64,000 bases of DNA from Usnea hakonensis (taxonomy: Eukaryota > Ascomycota > Lecanoromycetes > Lecanorales > Parmeliaceae): NCBI GenBank assembly GCA_013423325.1, contig BLJB01000138.1, positions 111,308 to 175,307 of the forward strand, read 5' to 3'. Made by a program: the position numbers and the translations under genes. The notes under the pieces are model-generated. The model had not been told where the DNA came from. It ran no database searches and saw nothing but the letters and a program-made list of their open reading frames with translations. Positions 10,939-22,702 of the stretch are shown here, piece after piece (the first letter of the stretch is position 1; each line of letters begins with the position of its first letter).

Positions 10939-12397
10939 TTTTCGATATCCTTGTCTATTACCATTGATTGCACAAGGAATGAGCGTCTAAGGCCCAACAT
11001 CTAGTCGACTATCAGTCGACAATCAAGATCTTTTCTACTCTGCAGCATGACCAATGGAAACTATCTCCGCAACGGCTCAATTTTGGGACCTTGTCCAAGA
11101 GAGGCAGGACATGGACGAGGACGTTCATTAGGCTATGGCAAGCTATGAGGTGCACCGCAATGCTGATGGAATCTGTCGATGTAAACTAGAATTGTGACGT
11201 ATCAAGGTGAGTACGCAAGCATGCGAAGGCAAAATCGTCAACAGTACCACTAGCGTTATTTTAAGCGAGTCCAAATCTATTATTTTTTCGAGCACTTGTC
11301 CACCAGAGTTCAAAGGAAACGAAGGTAAAAACCTCGAGTAGGCATAGCGCTTCACCGCGTCGTGGTGACGACGTAGATCATGGGGGACGCTTAATCTCTA
11401 GATAAGGTTGCTGTGATTTTGTCGATACCACGAACTTATGCCATGTAATCACAGACATGTGGGACTGTCTCTCGTTTATGCCTTAAAAGCACTTGACTTG
11501 ATGAATCACTCCCCTTTCTTGGGTTTGACTTTCTTCAAAGCTTCATTGTGGTCGGAGAAATAATCTGTTTTAGCAAGCTATATGTGAGTACGTCCGTGCC
11601 CATCGACTGAGCTACTTCGCCTGAAGTCAATTCTTGCGGGTTTCGAGGGCGTCAATAATGTCATATCCATTTCGGATTTCCGGAAGGCGCCCGGACTCAG
11701 CCGAGACAGAGAACGAATTACCTCTTGCAGATTCAGGGAGAAGACGTAAAGGACTTTAGGCACCCCGGCCGATCTATCATATCTGAAATCAAGAACATGC
11801 CTTTGATTTTTCTCTGGCTTAAACTCCCGCAGCTGGCGGTGCGGTTCCGGTCTTCCATATCGTAGACTTGTTGAGAAGAGTCAGGGATCGGACCCTGTGC
11901 AGATAGGTAGGTAGATTAGAGTAGCACGAGTTGCCAAATACTTAACTCTCACATCGAAGCTGTGTGATCCGGCCGTACGTGGAGCGTGTCTACTCTACCC
12001 AAACGTACTTATACCGGTGCTTTATAGTCTCAGCTGCGCCGAAGCACATGGGATCACCTGTAAGCATGTAAGGCGGAAAAGCGGCAAATGAATATGTGCC
12101 TATCTTATTGTTCGGAATCCAGACCCAAAACCTTAAATTGAACCAGGGTACTTTAAGGTAGTACTCGTACTCTATATTTCGCGCTAGGCAATTGCGAGGT
12201 CAATTCGTAACTTGGACTTCGGAAACTTGGATCTTTGAGAGGCCCTACATTTCACCTCAGCATCCTCCTTCACATTCTTTTATCATATAGCTCTGCTTGT
12301 CACACCTCCCGCATGATTGAATGTCCGCGACACAGTCAAGACTACAAAGATACACCCTAGCTGCCCTGATTGCCGTTCCGCGATCCTTTTACCCGCC
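10939..12397. other. long intergenic region upstream of RHO3
   Basis: About 1.46 kb without a supportable gene. Minus-strand frames at 11143-11355 and 11578-11763 have no recognisable features. The last few hundred bases should contain the RHO3 promoter and leader; CT-rich stretches occur at about 12250-12310. Confidence 0.4.
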
Positions 12398-13205
12398 ATG
12401 CCTCTCTGCGGAGGAGGCAAGACGGTTCATCGCAAACTTGTTCTATTGTAACCTCTTCCACCTTCCGGAACTGCCGGTCGGCTAACGGGGGTATTTGACA
12501 GAGGCGATGGTGCTTGCGGCAAGACTTCGCTGCTCAATGTATTTACAAGAGGGTACGTCTTTATCTTCCAGAAGCCAGAAGAGCCGATCTGATGCGCCTT
12601 GCGATTTGACAGCTATTTCCCTACTGTATACGAGCCTACCGTTTTTGAAAATTACGTCCACGATATCTTTGTCGATAATGTACACATCGAGCTCTCCCTC
12701 TGGGATACCGCCGGCCAAGAAGAATTCGACCGGCTACGCTCCCTGTCTTATGACGACACCCACACGATAATGCTCTGCTTCAGCGTCGATTCCAAGGATT
12801 CGCTTGAGAATGTTGAGTCGAAATGGGTGGGCGAGATTGCGGAAAATTGCCAGGGTGTGAAGCTCGTGCTCGTGGCACTGAAGTGCGATTTGAGGGAGAG
12901 GGGCGGCGACGAAGAGGACGAAACGGGAGCGGGCCGAGGAGGGGAGAAGGTTATGATTGACTACAAGCAGGGGTTAGAGGTTGCGAAGAGGATACAGGCA
13001 CTGCGGTACCTAGGTACGCCCTTTTTCAGTTGTGCTTCAGTGGACCGCAAGGGAAGGCTGCAAGCTGACATCTATTGTTCGTGCAGAGTGCTCAGCGAAA
13101 CGAAACCGAGGCGTTAATGAAGCATTCACAGAAGCGGCCAGAGTCGCGCTCTCGGTCAAGGGCGCCGGCACTTCTAATGGAGGGGGCAAATGCTCAGTGA
13201 TGTGA
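12398..13205 (+). CDS. RHO3: Rho-family small GTPase Rho3
   Basis: Four exons, 12398-12447, 12502-12552, 12613-13013 and 13087-13205, give 206 aa. Introns are 54, 60 and 73 nt. The N-terminus MPLCGGGKTVHRKLVLL is typical of Rho3. The G1 loop is GDGACGKTSLL, the effector loop GYFPTVYEPTVFENY, G3 is WDTAGQEEFDRLRSLSYDDT, and G4 is in LKCDLR (LKCD in place of TKxD, also usual for Rho3). The G5 region is ECSAK. The C-terminus CSVM is a CAAX prenylation box. An acidic/Gly insert (GGDEEDETGAGRGGEK) lies after G4. Rho3 acts at the plasma membrane in polarised growth, exocytosis and actin organisation. Introns split the G1 loop region, so no single open frame shows the whole protein. Confidence 0.95.
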
Positions 13206-13810
13206 GCTGTACATGACACGAAACACCCTTTTTTCCCTGTGCATGTTGAGTAATAGCCCTTTTTGAGCACCTACTGACACACCTTTTCGCTCGGGCGTAA
13301 CGGATTTCCATTCTCTGTATTCACGAGCCTGGAGATACTGGCACGGAGTCACTGTTGGCTAGCAAAGGCGTGTAAATCCGTCGTTCTTCAATGTAAAAAG
13401 CTCGCCCTGGTCATCAGTACCACTTTAGACAGTGCACAGTCTCCTTGCTCTGCCTTCTGGCTTCGCGATTGGCGCTTCTCCAGGTCAACGAAGAATGAAA
13501 ATGATTTGACGATTCTCGTTCAACACAAGTTCTTCAAGCACCGAAGGTGAGGGATTGAGACCTGGACATCCTATCTGCGGTATCATTTGAGTTCTGGGCA
13601 ATGAAAGGTTAGACCCTTGTGAAGAGAAGAGCCCAAATATGAAATTTTTTTCCTGAACAGACTGGGTAAGATTGCCGTTCGTCAATCGTCAAAGTACAAA
13701 GCCCACGCGTCCCAACGCTATACCTTTTGTGTTGAATCAATCTATCATCTATAACAGGAACTGGTTCACGAGATGAATCAAGATCCAGTTCCTAACACAC
13801 ACTCTCGGGT
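13206..13810. other. convergent intergenic space
   Basis: This 605-bp gap lies between the RHO3 and SER2 3' ends. No gene or repeat recognised. Confidence 0.4.
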
Positions 13811-14893
13811 TCAAAAAATCAAGTACAGCACATCTGCGAGACTGCTCCCATTAAGCCTCATGGGCGCCCGAATCTGCACTTTCTCTTTGGCATTCCATGC
13901 AATGCCTAAGCCCGCGGCCCCAAGCATGAGTAGATCGTTGGACCCGTCCCCAACAGCCAGCGTTTCTGACATTGGGAGGGCATGATCAGCGGCAAGAGAT
14001 TTCAAGGTCTCTCTCTTCAATTCTGGTGTCACGATCGGGTACTTTGGATCCAGCAGACCCGAAAGATGAGGATACGGGATGTCTGTTGTCGAATCCTCCT
14101 CCAACAAATGGTTTGCGACAGCGACATCAAGCCCCAATTCGCCCTTCAACCACTCGGCCATTGGTATGAAGCCTCCGCTTACAACTCCCGTTAATACTCC
14201 TTTCTGTTTCAAACCACGAACGAGCTCTCTCGCCCCAGTTGCGATCGTGACGGTCTTTTTCAGGTCGTCCCATACATTAGCACGCACGCCCTTGAGCATG
14301 GCGACACGTTCTGAAAGAGATGTTGCAAAATCAATATCCCCGTTCATAGCACGTGCTGTGATAGCTGAAACGGCGTCACTGATACCAATTGAACGGGCGA
14401 GCTCGTCAATCACTTCTTCGTTGATCAGTGTGGAGTCCATGTCGAAGAGTGCTAGCCGCAAGGGACGCTGTTGATGTTCGGGAGCATTAGGGCAAACGTC
14501 GAAGATGATCTCGAGATCGTTTGCACTTTCGAATTCTAGGATTGGTACATCGTGTCTCACGCTCGAGAAGTCTGGTAGATCCTTGTAGATCCCGGTGTAG
14601 ATGGATCGAGTGATATGGGACGTCAGGAGCTTTGTGGATTTATAGTCAAATAGGGGCACAAGTTGAGCGAGTAGTGATGTAAAGGAATTGACATAGGAGG
14701 GCACGGGTGACCTCGTAGCCTCCGTTCCAGTTTGGTCGCCATTCCCAGTACTCGCTGAAGATTGTACATTCAGGTTTGGTGGTATGAGCCTTGACTTCGG
14801 AAAGAAGGTCACGATGAGAGCAACTTCACTTGTCTGTTCCAGCGACGCTCCATTGCCTCCAGCAACCTTTTTGAGAGATTCTGGATTGAGCAT
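13811..14893 (-). CDS. SER2: phosphoserine phosphatase
   Basis: Single exon, 360 aa. It catalyses the last step of serine synthesis, O-phosphoserine to serine. The HAD-superfamily core starts near residue 145. Motif I is LFDMDSTLINEE, with the nucleophile Asp and acid/base Asp. Then comes the cap (ARSIGISDAVSAITARAMNG). Motif II is GVVSGGFIPMAEW, with its Ser, and motif III is AVGDGSNDLLMLG. A Lys in ELKRETLKSL fits the conserved Lys. The about 140-residue N-terminal part is ACT-like or regulatory in position but divergent. The chosen ATG is preceded by TTACAG, which resembles a splice acceptor. An extra 5' exon is possible, but only 165 bp separate it from the divergent IPI3 start. Confidence 0.92.
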   Translation of the reverse strand: MLNPESLKKVAGGNGASLEQTSEVALIVTFFPKSRLIPPNLNVQSSASTGNGDQTGTEATRSPVPSYVNSFTSLLAQLVPLFDYKSTKLLTSHITRSIYTGIYKDLPDFSSVRHDVPILEFESANDLEIIFDVCPNAPEHQQRPLRLALFDMDSTLINEEVIDELARSIGISDAVSAITARAMNGDIDFATSLSERVAMLKGVRANVWDDLKKTVTIATGARELVRGLKQKGVLTGVVSGGFIPMAEWLKGELGLDVAVANHLLEEDSTTDIPYPHLSGLLDPKYPIVTPELKRETLKSLAADHALPMSETLAVGDGSNDLLMLGAAGLGIAWNAKEKVQIRAPMRLNGSSLADVLYLIF

Positions 14894-15058
14894 CTGTAAT
14901 CATTGAAAGTGAAAATCACTCGGCGTCCATGAGCGAGATGATTCTGAGAGAGCTTATCGATAAGGGCATAGACCTTAGCTCAATAATTTGTCCAACTTTC
15001 AAATGATAAAGTATGGGTCGGCTTTGATCAGAAGAGAAGAGGTATACCTTTTACTGCA
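14894..15058. promoter_or_regulatory. shared divergent promoter of SER2 and IPI3
   Basis: This 165-bp gap, the shortest divergent gap in the window, separates the SER2 (-) and IPI3 (+) start codons. It must hold both transcription starts unless a 5' intron exists. Confidence 0.45.
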
Positions 15059-16755
15059 ATGCTCACAGAAAGCTTTATAGTATCGACGCTCAATTCCGAG
15101 AAGCCAAGCAACAGCGCCATTCCTGGCATACACCTCTACGATTTCCAGCCTCTACCGGCTCTAAAATCTACCTTCAAGAAAAGCTCCACAAACACCAATT
15201 CTCTAGCCGTCAGCTCATCTCATATCTTCGCCGCACAAGCGGGTAAAGCGGTCGTTCATGTCTACAGCAGGGAACGGAACAATCAGGAGGCAGTAGTCCC
15301 ATTTCCAGAAAAAATTCGAAGTGTCGTTCTTGCTGGACAATTAGATGGAGCAGGAACGCTCGTTCTAGGCACTGAGGGCGGAAGGGTGATACTATGGGAG
15401 GTGTGTCATAATTTTCCAGATATTATGTATCCTGGTGCGCTGACCATTCAAAGTAGCTTGGTACGGGTAGACAAGTCTCTACCCCACAACATCACCTCCA
15501 ACCAACGACTTGCCTTGCGGTGGATCCAACCTCCAACTTTCTCCTGTCTGGCTCTTCAGATTCAGTGATCCATGTCTGGTCTATCCCTGGCCTACTCTCA
15601 TTTACGGCCTCATCAGCCAATGCTAATGGCCATGATGTGCCATTCTCTCCTCTCAGATCACTTTCTGGCCATCGTGCTGCAATAAATGCCATGGTATTTG
15701 GCCACAGCTCCAGTGACAAAAACATTGCCATATCAGCTTCAAAGGACAGTACATGCATTGTCTGGGACTACATTAAGGGAGATGCTATGCATACCTTTCT
15801 CCTTCCTGCAAGTCCACTCTGTTTGGCCTTAGACCCTGCAGACCGCGCTGTCTATGGCGGGTACGAAGATGGTAGCGTCCAGCTTCTGAATTTCTATAGC
15901 CAAGGTGGACCAACACATCCGTTACATAATCCTGCTTTACAGTTCACACCAACCCAGCCTCCACCGTCTGATAGATGGTCAGCTACCCATCATTCAGCAT
16001 CGCCAACTCTCTGCCTTCAGGTCAGCTATGATGGCACTAGTCTATGTTCTGGTCATCAAGATGGCAAGGTACACAATTGGGACGTAGCTGCAGGTAAATA
16101 TGACAAAAGAGTGGCTGACTTCGCTGCCCCAATCACCAACATAGTCATGCTAAAGCCGATGGGCTTCTCTAAACTTCATAAGTCAGCTGTGAAGCTTCAT
16201 ACCGTTGTCAAGCCAAGGTATGAAAGTCTCATCAATGGCGACGGCGGGGGTTCTAGCGCCAGCATACCCACCAACTACACCTTTACAGCACAATTCACTT
16301 CAAATCTAGCTCTTCCGTTTTCCGCCGATACCAGTTTGTTTCATCAAGCAATGCATCATTCATCTTTCCCAACGGCTCTTCTCGAAGAGACTCTCGCCGC
16401 ATTCTCTTCTCCTCCAAAAGGCTTCGAACGCGCTCCAGAATCTTCGCAGCTTGCAGACCTCCAGGCCCAGAATGCCGCACTCTCTTCTCAACTTGAGAAT
16501 GCTAAAGAGCGCCATCGTAGCGCAGAAGCACTCGTGCTTGAGCAGAAGAAGGTGGACTGGCGACGACAGAAGGATATCGAAATAAAGGACGCAAGGAAGA
16601 AAAGGAGAAGGCTAAGAAGAATGGAGACTGCGGAGATGGCGAGAAAAAAGGAAATGGGAGAGGTAGTTGACAGCGAAGACGTGGAAATGAAGGAAGGCGG
16701 GAAGCATGAAGAGGACTTGAGTAGTAGCACTGATGAGATAACAGAAAGCGATTAA
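15059..16755 (+). CDS. IPI3: pre-rRNA-processing WD40 protein Ipi3 (WDR18 homologue)
   Basis: Two exons, 15059-15400 and 15457-16755, are joined in phase 0 over a 56-nt intron (gtgtgt...aagtag) to give 546 aa. WD40 blades are visible: GTLVLGTEGGRVILWE, then GTGRQVSTPQHHLQPTTCLAVD, NFLLSGSSDSVIHVWSI, LSGHRAAINAMVF, IAISASKDSTCIVWDY, and GTSLCSGHQDGKVHNWDVAAGK. The C-terminal 100 residues form a charged coiled coil (LADLQAQNAALSSQLENA and onward) with a strongly basic KKRRRLRR patch and an acidic tail. Ipi3 joins Rix1 and Ipi1 in the complex that acts with Rea1 on pre-60S particles in the nucleus. Ending and blade pattern match fungal Ipi3. Confidence 0.88.
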
Positions 16756-17852
16756 TTCCTGAATCAATGCAAGAGGCTGACAAGCACTGATGAGATAAAG
16801 GAAAATGTCGCGGTTGAAAGTAAACGCTGAATGGACGATTATGCGAGCCAGCTGGATGTTGTCAATTGCTCGTATACGCTATCTAAAGCTGGAGGCCTGT
16901 CCTTGTGAACTATGTTGATATGGCTTTTGTAGTCCGAAAGAAGCTAGCGGCGAACTTCGATGCATCGGTACCAGAAAGAAGTCTCGAGGCCACCGGCCAC
17001 ATCTGGACAGACGTGCAAAAAGGCCAGTACAAGAAGCCAGGCCAATGAGACTGTTTGATCGACACCCAATCCAAAAAGAATCAAAGATGCAAGAAAGAAA
17101 ATTTGGAAGCGCGCGTTGATGATTGGGATGGACTGGGATGGATAGGGTTCGTGTCGTGTTGGTGACGGACGTTGTGGCTATTTGAGATGTTTATCTATCT
17201 ACCTATCTATCTATTAGGAGACGTTGATTTTGTCTTGGATGGCGATGGCGGAGGAGGGTTGAATAAGAGCAAAGATGGAAAGGAGCATGTTGTGAGATGA
17301 AGTCGAAGGTCAAGACGACTTCTGTAACATTCTGTGAATATTTGCACATGTGCTTCTCTCTTAGGGGGCCATGTCTTAGAGAAATAGTCATTGATCCTGC
17401 TCTGTTCGTCTGGGATGTTGCATTGTACTTTAGGAATGGTACTTGTAGGGGCAAAGTGCATCTGAGAAATTCATTGGGCCACGAATCTCCACATGAGCAG
17501 GAAACTCTCACGCAGGTGGGACAAGCCATGGTATACTTCCGGCCGCCACAAAGTACAGGGTTCTACACTGCACAGAATTGGATGACGGTACGACCAAGTC
17601 AACCAAGTATAATGATCGAGCATACATGTGCTGCTAAAACCTAGCGGGTGAATCTCCAACGTCAAGTACGTCGTAACGCAGGCCGGCATTAGAGACGCCC
17701 TCCTCAAGAAACATTCCGACTCCGCTGGAAATGCATGACCATGACCCTTCAAAAATGATCCACACGCTTGCCGATTTCCTCCTCCCAGAAGGAACATCAG
17801 TCGCCAAGTGCATTTCTCAGTGCCGTACCGTATATATTATCGATTACGGCTT
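16756..17852. other. convergent intergenic space with a TATC microsatellite
   Basis: About 1.1 kb between IPI3 and the FHA-protein gene. A TATC-type microsatellite lies at about 17192-17216. A 42-codon plus-strand frame at about 16920 and overlapping frames on both strands at 17203-17644 lack recognisable features, so no gene is called. Confidence 0.4.
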
Positions 17853-20259
17853 TCATTTTTCTCCACCCGGCTGCCAGCCATTCAACCAAGTCATGATTCC
17901 GACTCCAATAAGTACGACCCCGACCATAGACACATAAGGCGCACTCTGTACCATGCGCCCACCCTCTCCGGTACCGCCCCACTGCCGTTGCTGCTGGAGT
18001 ACGTTTGATACGGTTTTCTCCAGCTCTCTTTGCATGTTTCCTATAGTAGCGCTTCCATTTGGTAGCTGGTGATGCAAATGCGAAGACGAGGAGCTGCGGT
18101 CCAGTCCATTGGAACGTGAAGGGACTTTTGAGTCCGCCACACCCTCGATATTGCCATTGCCAAGACTTCTGGAGTCCCCGTCAGTGGCTGTTGGCATGAC
18201 GCTCGTAGAGTTGCGGCCGGCACGTATGTTTTCGACCAATTCGGCCAAGCCCTTTCGTCCCTCTTCAGCTTCTTCTGCTCTGTGCTTGTATGATTCCATC
18301 AGCATCTTTAAATCGGTCATTTCTTTGACCATAAGATCTATTCTCGCCTGCAGCCGCGAGGTCGAGTTATCGATTTCAACTGTGCCCTGATGAATTTCTT
18401 CAGCACTCTTCAACGTTGCCGTGGATGTCGACCTTGAGAGTACTCTCGACTCTTCGTCATCCTCTGCATGACCATTTGGTAGGTCATGCTCCATGAGCTC
18501 CAGAGTATCCAGCGGTGGTTCGAAGGCCTCCTCCTCAATAGCACCAGTTGTCTCTTGTTCATCTTTGCTCCCTGACAAAGTGCGCGCACGCCGCTCCGCA
18601 AGCTCACGTGCCTTACGCTCTCGGGCCAGCGCAAGTTCCAGATGCTTTACGCGGCTGCCTTGCGAATCTATCTCTTGTTTCGCTGACTTTAATGCTTCGA
18701 GTAGAGAGACAATCTGGCCGCTCGGAATCTCTTTCGTGGGTGAACTCAATCCTGATTTTGGTCTTTCTGTATCCACCCTTTTCAATGATGGCTGAGACAA
18801 TAAATCTGATGTGACAAAGCGAGCAGAATCCGGTTTCTCAGGTAGAGGCTGTTGTGGTGGTGGGGCTGGAGGCTGCGAAAATGGTGATACAGCGTCGATT
18901 TGGGCAGGTGGATGAACACCGTTCGTCTTATCCTCCTCTGCATTATGTTTCGGTGGGGAATTAGGGGGCTGTTCGCCAGGTCTTAATGTTAGTAGAGTGT
19001 TGAAGAAATCGCCAGTGTTATAAAGATCCTGGGATTGCTGCTTTGCTTGCTTGAGCTCCCCCTGGCATCAGTTAGCAATGATGTAAGAATGGCTTGTTCG
19101 GTTTTCAATTTACCCCCAGCTTCTTCACCACCTGCTCAATGGTGATAGGACCCATCCAAAGATTCATTTGCCTCTGCTGCCCTAACATATTTGCATTGCC
19201 CCCAGCCATATTTGACGGACCAGTCATTCGGCCATTGCCGCCCACAGACGTTTGGCTACCTCCTCGGCCTCGCATCTGTGACATCTGCTGGCTCATGGGC
19301 TCTCCCATCATCGCACTGCCTGCACTCGAAGCATTGGCGTTGAAGTCCATTTCCAGTAGGCTTGGAGGGTTTGGATATACACCGGCAAGTTCAACTTTGG
19401 CGGATACTTTGTGATGTACGATGCTTTTCTGATCCTCACTCACAATGTCAATGCCCAGCTCCAATGTGTCTTGTTCCCTAAGTTCGTGAGGCTCAGAATC
19501 TCTATTTTCGGCCGATAGCCTGACTCCGTTGACGAAAGTGCCGTTTGAAGACTTCACGTCTTTGATCCATATTTTTCCAGTCTCCTTGTCCGCCCAAACC
19601 TCAGCGTGTTGTCTCGACAATACCTTGGAGTCGAAATAGCCGTTGATAGCAGTTGGTACAGTCTTTGCGTTTGTTTGACGGCCGATGCGCAAGAATTCCG
19701 GAGAGAATGGTACTGTAATCTGTTTTCGCTCGAAGGTGCCGGTCATTGGCAGCAGTGCCAGAACAGCTGGTGATGCTCCTGATCCTGCGGACTGCTGTTC
19801 TCCTCTTCCAGCATTTTGTTGTCCTTGAGATTGAAGCCTGTTTTGTGAGGGTAATACCGGGGATGGCTGGTGCATTGTGGTGTTCATGGTGGATGCCGCT
19901 GATTGACCAGACGACGGAGTCGGGAGTGCCTGTGATCTCGCTATAGACAGACCTGACACAGGTTCGGCCTTGGAAGCTGGCCAGAGACCCCTGGCACCAC
20001 TGGCTGCTTTTTTCTTTGGTCCCCATCCTCCATGTTCGCCATTCGCGGTTGGGGTGTCGCCGTTCGTTTGGGGAGCAGGAGCAGGTGAGGTAAAGGTAGA
20101 AGATGATGCTGAAGAAGTAGAAGAAGCCGAGTTCGTGCGTTGTGGGCCCTTGCGAGGCATGAACATTCTGGTAACCTCCTCTGCACTCATAGGACCTTCA
20201 ACACCATTACCAGAATTCCATCGTGGCTGAAAAGCAGGCTGAGACGCTACAGCAGTCAT
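17853..20259 (-). CDS. tail-anchored FHA-domain protein, Far9/Far10/HAM-4 type (STRIPAK component)
   Basis: Two exons, 20259-19114 and 19061-17853, are joined in phase 0 over a 52-nt intron to give 784 aa. Residues 1-165 are low-complexity (Ser/Thr/Gln/Pro). An FHA domain follows at about 175-290: FLRIGRQTN, then SKVLSRQHAEVWAD, then DVKSSNGTFVNGVRLS, the phosphopeptide-binding core. The second half is Pro-rich and then coiled coil (IVSLLEALKSAKQEIDSQ onward). A hydrophobic segment right at the C-terminus (YVSMVGVVLIGVGIMTWL) fits a tail anchor. This order (FHA, coiled coil, C-terminal anchor) is that of SLMAP and fungal Far9/Far10/Vps64/HAM-4, membrane-anchoring subunits of STRIPAK at nuclear envelope/ER. 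In Neurospora this complex is needed for hyphal fusion. Which paralogue name applies is inference. Confidence 0.85.
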
Positions 20260-21099
20260 GGGTATAGTAATTATTTGTTTTAACTTTCCCTCTGTGCCAT
20301 CCGATCTCTTATTATTCCAAATTCCTCTCTCAAGCGGTTCTTGGCTTCAGGTCCCGCGTTGAAACAAGCGCGCCACTGCAGGCCTCGAGTGTGGGGTGAG
20401 ATAAAGTCGGATGACGATTCGATCCTTGCAAAGACTTGGCCTTGGAAGGAGGCTGAAAGTTATGGTCAATAAACAGATCTTGCTGACTTCAGACGATGAC
20501 CACGGATGCCGCACAACCGCCAACACCCTTTTACCGCAAGAGGCGAATCTCGGTTAAGGTATAGATGAGACCAGCTGGGTGGTCACTTGTAATTAAGAAG
20601 ACAAGTGAAAAGGATTGGCAGCAAATGTAAGGAATGTCAAGCTCGCCGACGTTGATGATGTACTGGATGTTGATTTTGTACCTGAGGGGTAACCTGTCAG
20701 GGTCAAAGGGTGAAGTCAGCCTTGGTTTTTCGGCAGGCGCAGACGCGAGTTGATAGGGCTGAGACACACGCCGCGAAGCACAATGGGCGACAAAATATAT
20801 GCGCTTTCGATATAATGGCTTTGTACGACGCCGATCAACACATACTCCTGGACTAATCTATGAATATCACCGTTTGTGGGGTCATTTCATGTGATTGTTG
20901 CATTGACAGCCAAAGCAAAGTGACACGTGATACTCTACGTTTTCTGGGGTAAAAGGGTGGTCCAAGCTTGCAACGGAAGTTTCCAAAGTCAAAGACTCAT
21001 ATGAGCCTTGTTACGTTGGAGTTCTAGGACGACCTTGAAGAATATTTGCATTTTCTACTTTCCCTTTTTCGATCTCCGTTACCTATCCATTGCTTCAAC
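20260..21099. promoter_or_regulatory. divergent intergenic region upstream of the FHA gene and MGR2
   Basis: 840 bp between two outward-facing starts. A minus-strand frame at 20531-20767 has no recognisable domain and most likely lies in the leader of the FHA gene. No operator identified. Confidence 0.35.
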
Positions 21100-21728
21100 A
21101 TGCCGCCAATGCCATCGAGTTCCACAGGTGGAGGACGCATGCATGGCCCCTCCACTTTTGACAAATGTGTGTCCTCCCTATATAGGTTCGCTCATGTGCC
21201 GTTACTAAACCACGGTCAGGGAAAATGGGCGCAATGCTTGGTGGCTGTACGGATACCCAAGCGATACCTGCGCTCTGTCAATTCATCTACTGACTACAGT
21301 CATTGTTCTACAGCTGTGGGCCTGATCATGGGTTTCATATTTGGTACATATCTCGAAAACAGTATCTTTTAGGCATCCAATGATATGCTAAGACAATCTA
21401 AAGGTGGCTTCAACATCATGAGATACGGTGCTGGTCCAAGTGGCCCTATGAGGACCTTAGGACAGTATATGCTAGGTTCGGGGGCTACATTTGGGTACGT
21501 CGGCCAAGGTCATTGCAACTCGCGGGGCATGGTACATCTCTTTGGGTTAAGCTTGATACTGATTACCATTCTCCTCGCGATAGCTTCTTCATGTCAATAG
21601 GCTCCGTCATCCGCACCGAAGGCAATTCATCCAGCGCCACCGAAGCGTTCGCACGAGCGAGACGGCAGCCTATGGTACTACCTCGAAGATATGTGAGAAG
21701 ACATGGGCAAGGACGAGGAGAGCAATAA
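21100..21728 (+). CDS. MGR2: mitochondrial TIM23-complex subunit Mgr2 (ROMO1 homologue)
   Basis: Five exons, 21100-21166, 21220-21246, 21314-21343, 21404-21494 and 21584-21728, give 119 aa. Introns are 53, 67, 60 and 89 nt and all phases agree. The product reads MPPMPSSSTGG...STFDKWKMG, then a Gly-rich helix (AMLGGSVGLIMGFIFGG), then RYGAGPSGPMRTLGQYMLGSGATFG and FFMSIGSVIR. These are the two glycine-rich membrane helices of Mgr2/ROMO1. The tail after residue about 86 is basic (ARARRQPM, RRYVRRHG) and fungal-specific. Mgr2 couples the TIM21 and channel modules of TIM23 and gates lateral release of preproteins into the inner membrane. Two exons are only 27 and 30 nt. Confidence 0.92.
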
Positions 21729-22702
21729 GCTGTTAGGCTGTGTATAGAATACAATACTCCCTGATCTTGCCACTATCTCAATCAGTGACTTCGAGACACC
21801 GAGATCCTTGACTTGAGCCGAACAGTCGCTATCTTTACCCCGGTGCACTCTCTCAATCATTGATGACCGTCTTGCTGCTCATCCAGTTGTGGTGACTTCA
21901 ATGGCACTGCTGGTATGCTTCACCCGGTTCCGCCAACCTCTGATACACCATATGGAGGAGATGTACGAAAGGAGAAGACACTGATCGAGAAGAGTGACAA
22001 TAAGGTTGAGATAGAGACAGTAAGAAGGCAAAAGGTTAGAACACTACCGGAACGACGCAAAACAACGTCCGGACGAGCCAGATATTCTTTACTTCCTCAT
22101 GACATCAAAGATGTTGGCAATGACAGTTGCTATGTCCTCAAAGAAGGTGTATTGGATGAGATTGCGCTACTGGAGAAAGGGACTTTTTTTGTTACCGCCC
22201 ATTGAAGGGTTTTGAATGTTGAATGATCTACAGGGTGCAAAACGACTTACTTATGATGGTATAGATGATGTCTCATCTCAAACGTAGCCAACCAAAAGGC
22301 GCAAATACCCAGTGTTGATACTGACTAACCGATTCATTGTAGATCTCGGCAAATCAAACGCAAAGAATAGCGTGGTAGTTCAGCAGAGTACATGGTTAGC
22401 GAGTAGAGCTAAACGATGTTGGAGTCGGTGATTTTTGGCGATCACAGAGCCACGACCCGTTCTTGCGATTTTTCACTTTCCACAAGCATGTGCAAACCAC
22501 AGAGCTGTGGCAACAAACCTTCTTAGCAAGATTCAATTTGTTTACATCACCTCTCAACACACGAATAACACGTGCTTGGCAATGGTCTGGCATCGTAGGC
22601 TACTTAAGTAGTTCTGTCTACATAGCTAGTCAATCAATCCTACATCCTCCCATCAGTCCAACAATTTTTTGAAGGCCCAGGCGAAGTGTATCACTACAAC
22701 TT
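21729..22702. other. intergenic region upstream of the DERA gene
   Basis: 974 bp. One plus-strand frame (21915-22205) is Lys/Arg/Glu-rich but unrecognised. Otherwise no coding or repeat signal seen. Confidence 0.35.

Noticed and set aside
17203..17644. Overlapping open frames on both strands downstream of IPI3
   Set aside because: Neither shows a domain, signal peptide or convincing splice partners; likely 3' UTR and intergenic sequence.
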